DNA of 64,000 nt from Lysinibacillus parviboronicapiens (GTDB taxonomy: Bacteria; Bacillota; Bacilli; Bacillales_A; Planococcaceae), in assembly GCF_003049575.1 (NCBI RefSeq), contig NZ_PYWI01000005.1, positions 104,205-168,204 on the forward strand, read 5' to 3'. Positions 16,949-25,283 of the stretch are shown in pieces. The notes beneath the pieces are model-generated. The model was not told where the DNA came from, did no database searches, and was given only the letters and a program-made list of their open reading frames with translations. Positions within the stretch are counted from its first letter, which is position 1; each line of letters begins with the position of its first letter. Both the position numbers and the translations under genes were made by a program.

Positions 16949-17308
16949 TTATTCCTTTTGTTTTTTCTCCATATAGTTTTTACCCCACTCGCCCATAATG
17001 TCTAATACAGGTATAAAGTTTTTCCCTAGTAATGTTAGTGAGTATCCTACTTTCGGAGAAACTTCTTTATACACTTCTCTGTGAACCATTCCGTCTTCTT
17101 CCAATTCTCTCAATTGTCTTGTTAATATGCCTTTTGAAATGCCTGGTAACAACCTTTGAAGTTCGTTAAATCTTCTTGTTCGCCGACTTAGATACCATAA
17201 AATAATAATTTTCCATCTTCCAGCGATTACATTTTGAGTAAGTGTCAAAGAGCATACTTCTTCTTGTTCTTCATGAGGTGGTTCACCTTGAAATTTAAAT
17301 CGAGCCAT
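16949..17308 (-). CDS. HxlR-family winged-helix regulator
   Basis: A 119-residue DUF24/HxlR transcription factor. The family core is clear: GRWKIIILWYLSRRTRRFNE, the recognition region GISKGILTRQLRELEEDGMV and the wing VSPKVGYSLTLLGK. Cys 19 lies just before the first helix, where redox-sensing relatives such as HypR and YodB carry their reactive Cys. It is divergent from an NmrA-type SDR gene, the usual arrangement for a regulator of a quinone or aldehyde reductase. That target gene is broken here. Confidence 0.88.
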   Translation of the reverse strand: MARFKFQGEPPHEEQEEVCSLTLTQNVIAGRWKIIILWYLSRRTRRFNELQRLLPGISKGILTRQLRELEEDGMVHREVYKEVSPKVGYSLTLLGKNFIPVLDIMGEWGKNYMEKKQKE

Positions 17309-17415
17309 TGTTTGAATTTCCTCTCTTTCGCAATGGTACTTTTTTTGTGACTATGGATTTAGTTTATACCTAAGCTTCATAATGCCATATAAAAAATTAA
17401 TTGGGGGACAAGGAA

Positions 17416-18207
17416 ATGAAAATATTAGTTACAGGTGCCACAGGACAATTAGGGGCAAAGGTTGTAGAAACACTATTAAAAACTGAACCAGCCAGTGAGT
17501 TGGCTGTAAGTGTTCGAAATCGAGAGAAAGCAGAGGGATTGCGAGCTCGCGGCGTGGAAGTTCGACACGGAGATTTTGATCAACCGAAAACATTAGATGC
17601 TGCTTTTTCAGGGATTGATCAGGCTTTTCATTACTTCTACATTCGGGGATAATGAAACAGTGATGAGACATCATACGAATGCCTTAGCTGCTGCCGTGCG
17701 TGCTCAAGTAAAATTTATTGCTTATACTAGTATAACAAATGCAAGTGACGGCAAATTTTTCCTTGCTTCATCACATAGAGCTAGAGAAGAAGCTATTTTG
17801 AAAACAGGTATTCCTTACTCATTTTTACGTAACAATTGGTATGTTGAAAATGAAATTGGAGGCATACAAGGCGCGATAGCAGGAGCACCTTGGGTAACAT
17901 CCGCAGGAACGGGAAAAGTAGGCTGGTACTTCGACAGGATTTAGCGGAGGCAGCAACAAATGTATTGATTGGGCATGGACACGAGAATACCATTTACGAA
18001 CTTTCCGGTAAGCCAATGACTCAAGTGGAATTAGTAGCTGCTCTTGGAGATGTATTAGGGGAAGAAATCCTTGTACAACAAGTCGATGATGCAACTTATA
18101 CCGACATTATGAGAGGCGCAGGGATGCCAGAAGCCTATCTTCCTATGCTCGTCAACACGCAAAAAGGTATTCGAGACGGTGGATTAGAGATACAAAGTAA
18201 CGATTAG
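17416..18207 (+). pseudogene. NmrA-type SDR (quinone oxidoreductase-like), two frameshifts
   Basis: NAD(P)H-binding protein of the YtfG/QorB type. The start ATG 17416 gives MKILVTGATGQLGAKVVE. The frame breaks near 17633 (2-nt loss: AFHITSTFGDNET is rebuilt by adding AT) and again near 17925 (loss of one G in a GGG: GWVLRQDLAEAA is rebuilt). The remaining parts run TSITNASDGKFFLASSH, LRNNWYVEN and GRPM-like SGKPMTQVELVAAL to 18207. All three segments are well conserved, so the mutations are recent or are indel-type sequencing errors. It should be the target of the divergent HxlR regulator. Confidence 0.82.
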
Positions 18208-18765
18208 CGTTGGACAGAAAAAACGAGGATATCAGTTATAGAGCTACCATTACTTTTGCTTGGCATTCAACTGACGTATTTAATTTTAGGGGTAGGTATG
18301 AAAAGTGCCAAAATACAATTGAGTGCACAGGAAAAGAAAGCATCTGCTGAGCGAGAACTTCATCAGCGAAAATATGGGAGTTGGTATTTAACTGCAATTA
18401 ATTTAGGTATGACGATTTTATTTGTCGTTTTACAATATTCTTCCATCATTTTGCAAAATGAAACAGCTTCTTATTTCTTCCCTCTTTTTATCGGTTTCAT
18501 GATATTAACATTTGGTGGGCTACTGCTCTTAATTTGGAGAATCAGTAAAAGTAACGAGCGTTTTGAGACGATCCATACAAATGAATCTGTCCCAGGGGAT
18601 GATCGATACTGGAAGTGGGGTATTTTTTACATAAATAAAGATGATCCAGCGTTACTTATACAGAAGAAATTTGGTGTTGGCTGGACAGTTAATTTTGGGA
18701 ATAAATGGAGTTTTGTCATTATACTTCTTATATTGTTACCTATATTTTTAATTATTTTTATATAA
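18208..18765 (+). pseudogene. DUF5808/DUF1648-type membrane protein, N-terminus missing
   Basis: The frame opens directly after the NmrA stop, with no ribosome site. It encodes a hydrophobic segment (VIELPLLLLGIQLTYLILGVG), then AKIQLSAQEKKASAERELHQR, two more membrane helices, and the C-terminal DUF5808 motif DDRYWKWGIFYINKDDPALL with FGVGWTVNFGNKW. Related proteins carry an N-terminal DUF1648 domain plus more helices that are lacking here. The deletion appears to have joined the NmrA gene end to this 3' part. A TTG at 18256 might allow some translation. Confidence 0.6.
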
Positions 18766-18782
18766 GTAAGGGAGGAAATGGT

Positions 18783-20063
18783 ATGAAAAAACTTTTAGTC
18801 GTGTGTTTCGTAGCGTTGTTATTAGCAGCCTGTACGCAAAAGGACAAGGAAACACAGGTCGATAAAACAAAGGAGAACAATGATATGAATGAACAGCTGT
18901 TAGGAAAATGGGCAGGCGATATTGAAATTCCAAACGGCACGCTATCAATTGTAGTGGACTTACAACAAGAAGGTGGGACATTATCGGTACCCGCGCAAGG
19001 TTTGAAAAATTATCCAATTAACAGTGTGAAGTATAATGGCGATCAAGTAAAAGCCGCTATTAATTTAAATGGCTCAGCTATTGAAATTGTAGGTACATTA
19101 AAAGGACAGCAAATCGAAGCTACTTTTAACCAAAACGGTGGCAAGTACACGCTTTTATTAAAACCTTACGAAGAACAGCCAGTATCCTACGAGACAATCA
19201 CTGTTCCTGTCACAAAGGGTGATTTAACCGTGGCGCTTCAAAAGAGCACTAAGGAACCATCACCAGTGGCGCTAATTATAGCAGGTTCTGGTCCGACCGA
19301 TAAGGATGGTAATTCAGTGATTGCTGGTAAAAATAATAGTTTAAAAATGCTTGCCGAAGAATTAGTAAACAAAGGTGTTGCCACTGTCCGATTTGATAAG
19401 CGTGGTGTTGGTGATAATCAATCCCTGTTGACAAAGGAAGAGGATGTGTCAATCGATCAATTTGTAGATGATGCTGTTCAAGTTATTCAAACTCTTTTAG
19501 CAGATAAAGCCTATTCCAGCGTTCATATTATTGGGCATAGTGAGGGCTCGCTAATCGGCATGCTCGCTGCCCAAAAAGCAAATGTGGATTCTTTCATATC
19601 AATTGCAGGTGCAGGTAGACCAATTGATGAAATATTAGTTGAGCAATTAGCAGGTCAGTTAACGCCAGCATTAACGGAGGAAACAACGAATATCCTTCGT
19701 GCGTTAAAAAAAGGTCAGTTAGTAGAAAATGTTTCTCCAGAACTACAAGCATTGTTTAGACCTTCTGTACAACCATATATGATTTCTTGGTTAAAGTATC
19801 ATCCAGCTAGCGTGCTACAAAAATTGACTAGCCGCGTATTAATTATTCAAGGAACCACCGATATACAAGTGAAAGCGACAGATGCTGAAGCATTAAAAAC
19901 CGGAAGAAAAGATGCCGAACTTTTATATATCGAAGGTATGAATCATGTTTTGAAAACTGCACCAGCAGATCGTGAAGGCAATTTAGCGACATATGCAAAT
20001 CCCACTTTGCCACTACATCAAGACTTATTACCTGCCATTCATAAATTTATTGTGAATGAGTAG
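18783..20063 (+). CDS. Secreted lipoprotein with alpha/beta-hydrolase domain
   Basis: A 426-residue lipoprotein: the signal peptide ends in LLLAAC (lipobox Cys 17), so it is anchored on the outer face of the membrane. About residues 40-130 form a beta-rich N-terminal domain; the hydrolase domain follows, with GSGPTDKDG, RFDKRGVGDN, the nucleophile elbow GHSEGS, GTTDIQV (likely Asp) and GMNHVLK (likely His). This looks like a peptidase S9/dienelactone-type hydrolase. AGGGAGG precedes ATG 18783. The substrate is unknown. The gene is intact among several broken ones. Confidence 0.85.
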   Translation: MKKLLVVCFVALLLAACTQKDKETQVDKTKENNDMNEQLLGKWAGDIEIPNGTLSIVVDLQQEGGTLSVPAQGLKNYPINSVKYNGDQVKAAINLNGSAIEIVGTLKGQQIEATFNQNGGKYTLLLKPYEEQPVSYETITVPVTKGDLTVALQKSTKEPSPVALIIAGSGPTDKDGNSVIAGKNNSLKMLAEELVNKGVATVRFDKRGVGDNQSLLTKEEDVSIDQFVDDAVQVIQTLLADKAYSSVHIIGHSEGSLIGMLAAQKANVDSFISIAGAGRPIDEILVEQLAGQLTPALTEETTNILRALKKGQLVENVSPELQALFRPSVQPYMISWLKYHPASVLQKLTSRVLIIQGTTDIQVKATDAEALKTGRKDAELLYIEGMNHVLKTAPADREGNLATYANPTLPLHQDLLPAIHKFIVNE

Positions 20064-20456
20064 CGGGAATTTCAAAATAACAAAACCAACAAGCATGCTC
20101 ACGGTGCATTGTCTAAGCATGCTTTTTAAAGTAAATCTAGTTGCCAAGAGCGCTATTGCAAAAAAGACAAAAGCAGTCATACACTCTGTTAAAATCGCTT
20201 CATTCAATATTTTGCTTCTCCTATGAAAGACTTTTAGAGCGAATCTGCACATCTTCAGTCGGATTTACGTTATTAAAAATAGTACCTTTAGTAACAGCTA
20301 TATTTATGACAATCCTGCAAATTTTACTGTAATAAAAATGACGAATTATTAACTTTCTCACTGCCACAATCATTAGGTTGTGGTATTTTTAATGTGAAGA
20401 ATAAAAATTCCGAACAATTTAGGAAGATATGTTTAGTATTTTGTGGAGGGAAAAGC
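20064..20456. other. Intergenic region with two hairpins
   Basis: AAGCATGC/GCATGCTT with a T-tract (20091-20127) ends the lipoprotein gene. CCACAA/TTGTGG followed by TATTTTT (20364-20390) is weaker. In between, the minus strand has a short hydrophobic frame (ILNEAILTECMTAFVFFAIA), possibly a decayed membrane protein, but it overlaps the terminator and I cannot support it. Confidence 0.5.
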
Positions 20457-22133
20457 TTGAAAATTTTAGGGAAGCTTCAACAGCAGAATACGATAAAAAG
20501 TCAACTTCGCAGAGGGCATATTGTTATTTCTTTCATCATTAGTCTATTTATTTTTATTCCTACGCTTTTTATCGAATATCAGCAAACCATAAAACATCAG
20601 AATGAAGAGATGGCAAATTACTTAGACGCACAAACCTATTTTTTTGAAAGCTGGTTAATGGAGCGATCAAGAGATGTACATACAATGGCTAATTTAGATT
20701 TTGTTAGAGGTACCAATTTTGAAAAATCTCAGAGTTATTTTCAAGATTTTAAAGAACAAACAGAGTTTGCTGATTTAATCTTTGTCAATAGGGAAGGTAT
20801 TGTACAGTTCGATACAGTTACCGAGTATCGTAGAAATGGTGTAGGTGTTAATGTAAATGATCGTAAGTACTTTCAAGTCGCTAAGGAAACGAAACAGCAA
20901 TATATAACGGATATTCTTATTAGTAAAGTAACAAATCAGCCCATTATTGCGTTCGCTTCACCTATTTTAGATGAGCAACAGCAATTTAATGGTGTTGTTT
21001 TTGGAACCGTCAATTTACATACAATCGACGAGCTGTTACAAGAATCAAGAGTTGGCTTTTTAGGGCATGCCTATATCGTGAATCAAGATGGCACATTACT
21101 TACCGAACTCGCATCCAATAATAACAAAAGATCTCCAAATGAAACGAAGCATGATGTGTTTAAGCAAAATTTTATGATCGATGAGCATATTCTTACGGCA
21201 GCTCAGCATCATTCGACACAATCACTCACTATCTATAAAGATAAAAAGGGCGAATGGGTGCTGGCTAAAAGCAAGCCTATCAATCAAGGAAAATGGTACA
21301 TTATTTCAGAAGTCGCAGTGTTGGAAGCGTATTTGCCATTGCTAAAAAGATTGGCCCTGTTAGCAATCTGTATTTTATTAGGCACATTTTTCACTATTAA
21401 AATCATGTTACTTATCAATAAAAGTATCGAGGAGCCGATTCAGCAATTGCTTAAAGGAGTAGGCAAGGTGGAACAAGGACACTACGATTATAAAATTAAT
21501 GAACATCAGATGGCACCTTATGCCAAAGAGTTTCAGGAGCTTTGTTCGTCGTTCAATGAAATGAGCGCTAAAGTGAAGGCAGACACCATTTTATTGAGGG
21601 AACTTTCTATCACCTGCCAGCTGACGAAGTTATATAATCGTCGTTATCTAATTGAGCAAGGCGAGCATGTTTTTCAGGAATGTGTAGAAGCGCAAAATCC
21701 CTGTTCCTGTATAGCTATTGATATCGATTTTTTCAAAAAGGTAAATGATTCATATGGACATCTTATTGGTGATGAGGTGTTAAAGCATGTTGCAAAACGA
21801 ATAGCAGAATCCATGCGAAGTATAGATATTGTAACAAGATATGGTGGAGAAGAATTTGTCATTTTATTGCCAATAACCACATTGGAAAGCGCTGTAAAAA
21901 TAGCAGAAAGTATCAGAATAAACGTTGAAGAGCATCCATATAAGATGGCTGACCAATTGATTAAAATTACAGTGAGTATTGGCATTGCTGAATATACTAT
22001 AGCTAGGGAAATAGCAACGTTTTATGAACTGATTGATAAAGCGGATCAAGCACTTTATGTGGCAAAAGAAAGTGGTCGAAATCAGCTGAGAGTTTGTGAT
22101 AGAGCTGGTAACTTTACCGAGCATATAATTTGA
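20457..22133 (+). CDS. Membrane diguanylate cyclase (Cache-HAMP-GGDEF)
   Basis: Makes cyclic di-GMP in response to an external signal. The 558-residue protein has a membrane helix at about residues 21-40, an extracellular double-Cache sensor (about 45-295), a second helix (about 300-322), HAMP (about 323-380) and a C-terminal GGDEF domain. The active site is intact (RYGGEEFVILLP), the substrate-binding DIDFFKKVNDSYGH is present, and RSID five residues before GGEEF forms the product-inhibition I-site. The start is TTG 20457, seven bases after GTGGAGGG; a longer frame to 20394 has no ribosome site. The ligand of the sensor is unknown. Confidence 0.92.
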   Translation: MKILGKLQQQNTIKSQLRRGHIVISFIISLFIFIPTLFIEYQQTIKHQNEEMANYLDAQTYFFESWLMERSRDVHTMANLDFVRGTNFEKSQSYFQDFKEQTEFADLIFVNREGIVQFDTVTEYRRNGVGVNVNDRKYFQVAKETKQQYITDILISKVTNQPIIAFASPILDEQQQFNGVVFGTVNLHTIDELLQESRVGFLGHAYIVNQDGTLLTELASNNNKRSPNETKHDVFKQNFMIDEHILTAAQHHSTQSLTIYKDKKGEWVLAKSKPINQGKWYIISEVAVLEAYLPLLKRLALLAICILLGTFFTIKIMLLINKSIEEPIQQLLKGVGKVEQGHYDYKINEHQMAPYAKEFQELCSSFNEMSAKVKADTILLRELSITCQLTKLYNRRYLIEQGEHVFQECVEAQNPCSCIAIDIDFFKKVNDSYGHLIGDEVLKHVAKRIAESMRSIDIVTRYGGEEFVILLPITTLESAVKIAESIRINVEEHPYKMADQLIKITVSIGIAEYTIAREIATFYELIDKADQALYVAKESGRNQLRVCDRAGNFTEHII

Positions 22134-22137
22134 AGGG

Positions 22138-22449
22138 ATGTTTGCGGGCATCGAGGTCTTAAAAAATAAATTAGACTTTTTAGAGCGTCTACAGGCAAAA
22201 GACAAGATGTACGCTATGACAAACATTGCGTACTATTTTGTAGTGTGTAAAAAACGACGAAGAGAAAATGGCGGAGTCAATCATACATTATGTTTATATG
22301 GATGACGTGATGATAAAAGTGCTTCAACCGTTAAAAAGGGTAATGTTTATATGTATGGTGAATTTGACGACGAATTTGTAATGGAAGATCCATACTATTT
22401 AGAACTTCAACTTGAAACGATTGTTAATATTCTCTTGCAAAAAAAGTAA
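22138..22449 (+). pseudogene. Unknown 103-codon ORF with one in-frame TGA
   Basis: From ATG 22138 (GAAGGG just upstream) one frame reads MFAGIEVLKNKLDFLERLQ, MYAMTNIAYYFVVC, GGVNHTLCLYG, then TGA (22303-22305), then RDDKSASTVKKGNVYMYGEF and EDPYYLELQLETIVNILLQKK to TAA at 22449. The composition on both sides of the stop is protein-like. A TGG-to-TGA change would explain it. I do not recognise a family, and the start may itself be internal to a decayed gene. Confidence 0.4.
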
Positions 22450-22602
22450 ACCAATAAAAAAGAATGTGCATGCCTTTTACGCTTGTAAGCATCTGTTAGT
22501 GAATCAAAAAAAGATGCTCTAAAACGATGAGAATTGGTGATGAAAGGCAGTTTAAATCGATAGAGACCTTGCCGGGATTAGCTATTTTGTAAATAAATGT
22601 AT

Positions 22603-22632
22603 GTATAATAATTATAGAATGTGGTCATTATA
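22603..22632 (+). promoter_or_regulatory. Candidate SigG promoter (YpzG copy 2)
   Basis: GTATA (22603-22607), 18 bases, CATTATA (22626-22632): a full match to GHATR-N18-CATWHTA, the forespore SigG consensus. It lies about 47 bases before the start codon. Confidence 0.6.
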
Positions 22633-22678
22633 ATACAGATTTCACTTATGAAATCTATAATGATGAGGAGGATGTAAA

Positions 22679-22831
22679 ATGAGTAGGCCTGAACATTTAG
22701 ACCCCAAATCTCAAAAAATCCACCGCAACTGGACAAGGATTAAGCATTCGAAGTCTCAAGTAAATGGTGAAACGGAGATTACTCTGCATAACCGTATCTT
22801 GAGAAGTGAAGCGAAAGCCCGACAGTTTTAA
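22679..22831 (+). CDS. YpzG-like small protein
   Basis: A 50-residue basic, hydrophilic protein: MSRPEHLDPKSQKIHRNWTR, then SQVNGETEITLHNRILRS. The HxNW and VNGETE segments fit the uncharacterised YpzG family of Bacillales as I remember it. ATG 22679 follows GAGGAGGATGTAAA. It has its own SigG-type promoter and a strong terminator, so it is probably a monocistronic forespore gene. The broken copy at 16597 has the same arrangement. Function unknown. Confidence 0.8.
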   Translation: MSRPEHLDPKSQKIHRNWTRIKHSKSQVNGETEITLHNRILRSEAKARQF

Positions 22832-22860
22832 TCATGCTAGAGAATTAAGTGGTATCGAGT

Positions 22861-22886
22861 CCGGAAATATTATTTCCGGGCTTTTT
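22861..22886 (+). terminator. Terminator after YpzG gene
   Basis: CCGGAAAT-att-ATTTCCGG followed by GC and TTTTTT; same compact design as the terminator after copy 1. Confidence 0.9.
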
Positions 22887-23013
22887 TAATTTGTCTAAAA
22901 ATTTCTGGTGTTAAAAATAAAATTATTACTAAATAAGTAAAATTACAGTAGTTATTGATAATTTTTGATAAACTAAAATTAGATGAGCGAAATATAAATT
23001 GGGCGAGTTTCAT

Positions 23014-23361
23014 ATGGAAATTTATAAATTTACGATGGATGATGGCAAGACAATCGACAATTATAACTCGGTTGCTGCTTTCTATACTAAAATAATGAAA
23101 ACAGTAGAGCCAACCAATATTGGTTTGGTTTACATAGAGCCTGGTGGTGTTATCGGACATCATGAAGCACCAGTGGCGCAATTATTTGTAGTAATTCAGG
23201 GCGAAGGATGGGTAAGTGGCGAAGATCGTAAGAAAATATTATTAAGAAATGGTGAAGGCGTCCTCTGGCAAACTGGGCAAGGGCATGCGTCAGGAAGTGA
23301 CACCGGATTAACAGCTCTAGTTATTCAAGCAAAGCACATAGAAATTCCATCGATAAAGTGA
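23014..23361 (+). CDS. Cupin-domain protein
   Basis: A single-domain beta-barrel cupin of 115 residues. Motif 1 is seen as GGVIGHHEAPVAQLFVVIQGEG, with metal-binding candidates His-His and Gln, and motif 2 as GEGVLWQTGQGHASG. I use ATG 23014 because GGGCGAG lies six bases upstream; the TTG at 22999 has none. Small cupins of this kind may bind a metal or small ligand; no specific role is indicated. It converges on a GNAT gene with only 14 bases between the stops. Confidence 0.8.
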   Translation: MEIYKFTMDDGKTIDNYNSVAAFYTKIMKTVEPTNIGLVYIEPGGVIGHHEAPVAQLFVVIQGEGWVSGEDRKKILLRNGEGVLWQTGQGHASGSDTGLTALVIQAKHIEIPSIK

Positions 23362-23375
23362 AATGAAAAATAGGT

Positions 23376-23864
23376 TTATCGAGGGAATAATAATGCCATG
23401 CGAATGGTCTTTAAGACATGACCATCAAACAAATCATCAAATTCCTCTACAAATTGAAAGCCCTTTGCTTGATAAAAGCGCATAGCAATTGTATTTTCTT
23501 TTTCTACACACACTGTGAGCGTGGTTGGATTCTCTAACTGTTGAATACCGTTTTCCAGCAGAGCTGTACCGATACCTTTATGTTGCATATTTGGAACAAG
23601 GTAAATAGCGAAAAGCTCAGCCTGTCCGTTGTTCGTTTTTGAAAAGTTTGCAAAGCCGACTAATGACTCGTCAAGTACAGCGACTAAAAAGGAGCTTTTT
23701 TGGCGTCGTTTTAATAAACTTTCTTTACTATAAGCAATTTGTAAAAAACGCTCTTGTACCTTTTTTGGAATAATTCCTTCATATGTATCATGCCAGCTAC
23801 TCTTGGCAATTTCTTGCACAAAAAAGATGTCTTCCTCTCGCATCTGTCGTATAATTAATGTCAA
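23376..23864 (-). CDS. GNAT-family N-acetyltransferase
   Basis: A 162-residue acetyltransferase. The acetyl-CoA binding motif A is clear (YLVPNMQHKGIGTALLENGI), preceded by the beta-strand ELFAIYLVP and followed by MRFYQAKGF, motif B. The N-terminus (LIIRQMREEDIFFVQEIA) is typical for stand-alone GNATs. It is divergent from a NUDIX gene. Substrate unknown. Confidence 0.9.
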   Translation of the reverse strand: MTLIIRQMREEDIFFVQEIAKSSWHDTYEGIIPKKVQERFLQIAYSKESLLKRRQKSSFLVAVLDESLVGFANFSKTNNGQAELFAIYLVPNMQHKGIGTALLENGIQQLENPTTLTVCVEKENTIAMRFYQAKGFQFVEEFDDLFDGHVLKTIRMALLFPR

Positions 23865-23933
23865 TACTTTTCACCTACAGTTCCAAATTTTATATTGATT
23901 GTAACATACAACCATGTGGAAGGGGATGATCTC

Positions 23934-24362
23934 ATGCAAGTTTTGGAAAAGGCGTATGGCTATATTACGAGAGAGCGTGAGGGACGGTTGCAAGTGCTAG
24001 TATTTGAGCAAAATATGAATGGAGCGGGTATTCAAATTCCTAACGGCACTGTAGAAGAAAGGGAAACACCACTTGAGGCAGTAGCTCGAGAAATGTTTGA
24101 AGAAACTGGTTTGACGTATTTAGCGGTTAAGGAATTAATTGCACAGGACTATTACAATCACTATTCAGGCGCTTTACAAAAACGCTATTTTTATCACTTA
24201 ACGACGAATGAGCAGCGTGATAGTTGGCAACATTGTCCAACAGGTGTGAATGAAGCAGACCTGGAATTGACGTTTTACTGGATAGAGGATGAGCATGATG
24301 TGATACTTGCGCAGGGGCATGGAGATTATCTATATCGTGTATTAGCAAGGGTGAAAAATTAA
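23934..24362 (+). CDS. NUDIX hydrolase
   Basis: About 142 residues with an exact NUDIX box: GTVEERETPLEAVAREMFEE followed by TGL (pattern Gx5Ex7REUxEExGU), which binds magnesium for cleavage of nucleoside diphosphate derivatives. AAGGGGATGATCTC precedes ATG 23934. The substrate cannot be read from sequence; housekeeping removal of damaged nucleotides or NDP-sugars is the usual proposal. A hairpin terminator follows. Confidence 0.9.
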   Translation: MQVLEKAYGYITREREGRLQVLVFEQNMNGAGIQIPNGTVEERETPLEAVAREMFEETGLTYLAVKELIAQDYYNHYSGALQKRYFYHLTTNEQRDSWQHCPTGVNEADLELTFYWIEDEHDVILAQGHGDYLYRVLARVKN

Positions 24363-24375
24363 TAGATTTATATAT

Positions 24376-24420
24376 CCCTCTTTTAATATGGTTGAAGCAC
24401 ATTAAATAGGGGGTTTTTTG
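24376..24420 (+). terminator. Terminator after NUDIX gene
   Basis: CCCT..TTTAAT pairs with ATTAAA.AGGG (one bulge, one mismatch), followed by TTTTTT. Confidence 0.6.
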
Positions 24421-24461
24421 TGTTAGAAGTAAGTTGCACAACATAAATAGGGGGAGAAACT

Positions 24462-25220
24462 ATGGCTGTTTATTTTAAAGAATATGGTGACAGATCTGCT
24501 CCACTCATGCTGTTTTTACATGGAGGAGGAGTCAGTGGGTGGATGTGGGAACAACAAATTCAGCACTTTGCTCCACACTATCATTGTGTTGTACCTGACT
24601 TACCAGGCCATGGCAAGAATTACAAAGATACATACTTTTCAATAGAAAACACCGCAGAAAAGATGATCCAGCTAATTGAAAAAGTTGCTGAGGAACGAAA
24701 AATAATTGTTATTGGCTTTTCACTAGGTGCTCAAATTCTCGTGCAATTATTAAGCATGAGACCTAACTTGGTAGATTATGCAGTAATTAATAGTGCTTTA
24801 GTAAGGCCAATGTCATTGATGAAAAAATGGATTGGGCCAACTGTCAAACTAACTTCACCACTAATCGCAATCAGGGCATTTTCAAAAATTCAAGCGAAGA
24901 CACTTTACATACCTGCAGAAAAATTCAATCAATATTATGAAGAGAGTCGCCAAATGCGACAACATACATTAACACGTGTTCTGGAAGAAAATTTGTCGTT
25001 TGCCATTCCTGAGAACTTTAAACATGTAGAGACTCATATGTTAGTTATTGTGGGTGAAAAAGAAAAATCAATGATGAAAAAATCCGTTATGGACTTACTG
25101 AATAGCAACAGTAATTGTGTCGGGATGCTCGTTGCTGATATCGGTCACGGTTTTGCATTAGCAAGTCCGGCATTTTTTAATGAGACGATTGACAATTGGT
25201 TGCAGGATTCCTCAAGCTAA
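24462..25220 (+). CDS. Alpha/beta-fold hydrolase
   Basis: A 252-residue hydrolase. It shows the oxyanion region LHGGGVSGWMW, the PGHGKN loop, the nucleophile elbow IGFSLGAQI, a probable acid in VGEKEKS and the catalytic His in DIGHGFALASP. Ribosome site AGGGGGAG before the ATG. It stands alone between terminators. An esterase or lipase-like activity is likely, substrate unknown. Confidence 0.88.
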   Translation: MAVYFKEYGDRSAPLMLFLHGGGVSGWMWEQQIQHFAPHYHCVVPDLPGHGKNYKDTYFSIENTAEKMIQLIEKVAEERKIIVIGFSLGAQILVQLLSMRPNLVDYAVINSALVRPMSLMKKWIGPTVKLTSPLIAIRAFSKIQAKTLYIPAEKFNQYYEESRQMRQHTLTRVLEENLSFAIPENFKHVETHMLVIVGEKEKSMMKKSVMDLLNSNSNCVGMLVADIGHGFALASPAFFNETIDNWLQDSSS

Positions 25221-25251
25221 TCAATTTTTATTTACCTAGCAACAAATTAAC

Positions 25252-25283
25252 ACCGCATCTCAGCGAGAGATGCGGTAATTTTT
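25252..25283. terminator. Terminator between hydrolase gene and metC
   Basis: ACCGCATCTC pairs perfectly with GAGATGCGGT around a 5-base loop, followed by TTTTT; flanking A-rich sequence lets it serve both convergent genes. Confidence 0.85.

Noticed and set aside
18205..18300. Fusion of the NmrA SDR and the DUF5808 protein
   Set aside because: They share a frame, but a TAG separates them and the DUF5808 part lacks its own N-terminus; deletion remnant is the better reading.
20028..20252. 74-residue hydrophobic minus-strand frame
   Set aside because: It overlaps the end of the lipoprotein gene and its terminator and has no ribosome site.
16248..22305. UGA or UAA recoding (for example UGA as Trp)
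   Set aside because: Interruptions are a mix of TAA, TGA and frameshifts, and the intact genes here end normally in TGA as well as TAA and TAG. Ordinary mutation or sequence error is simpler.
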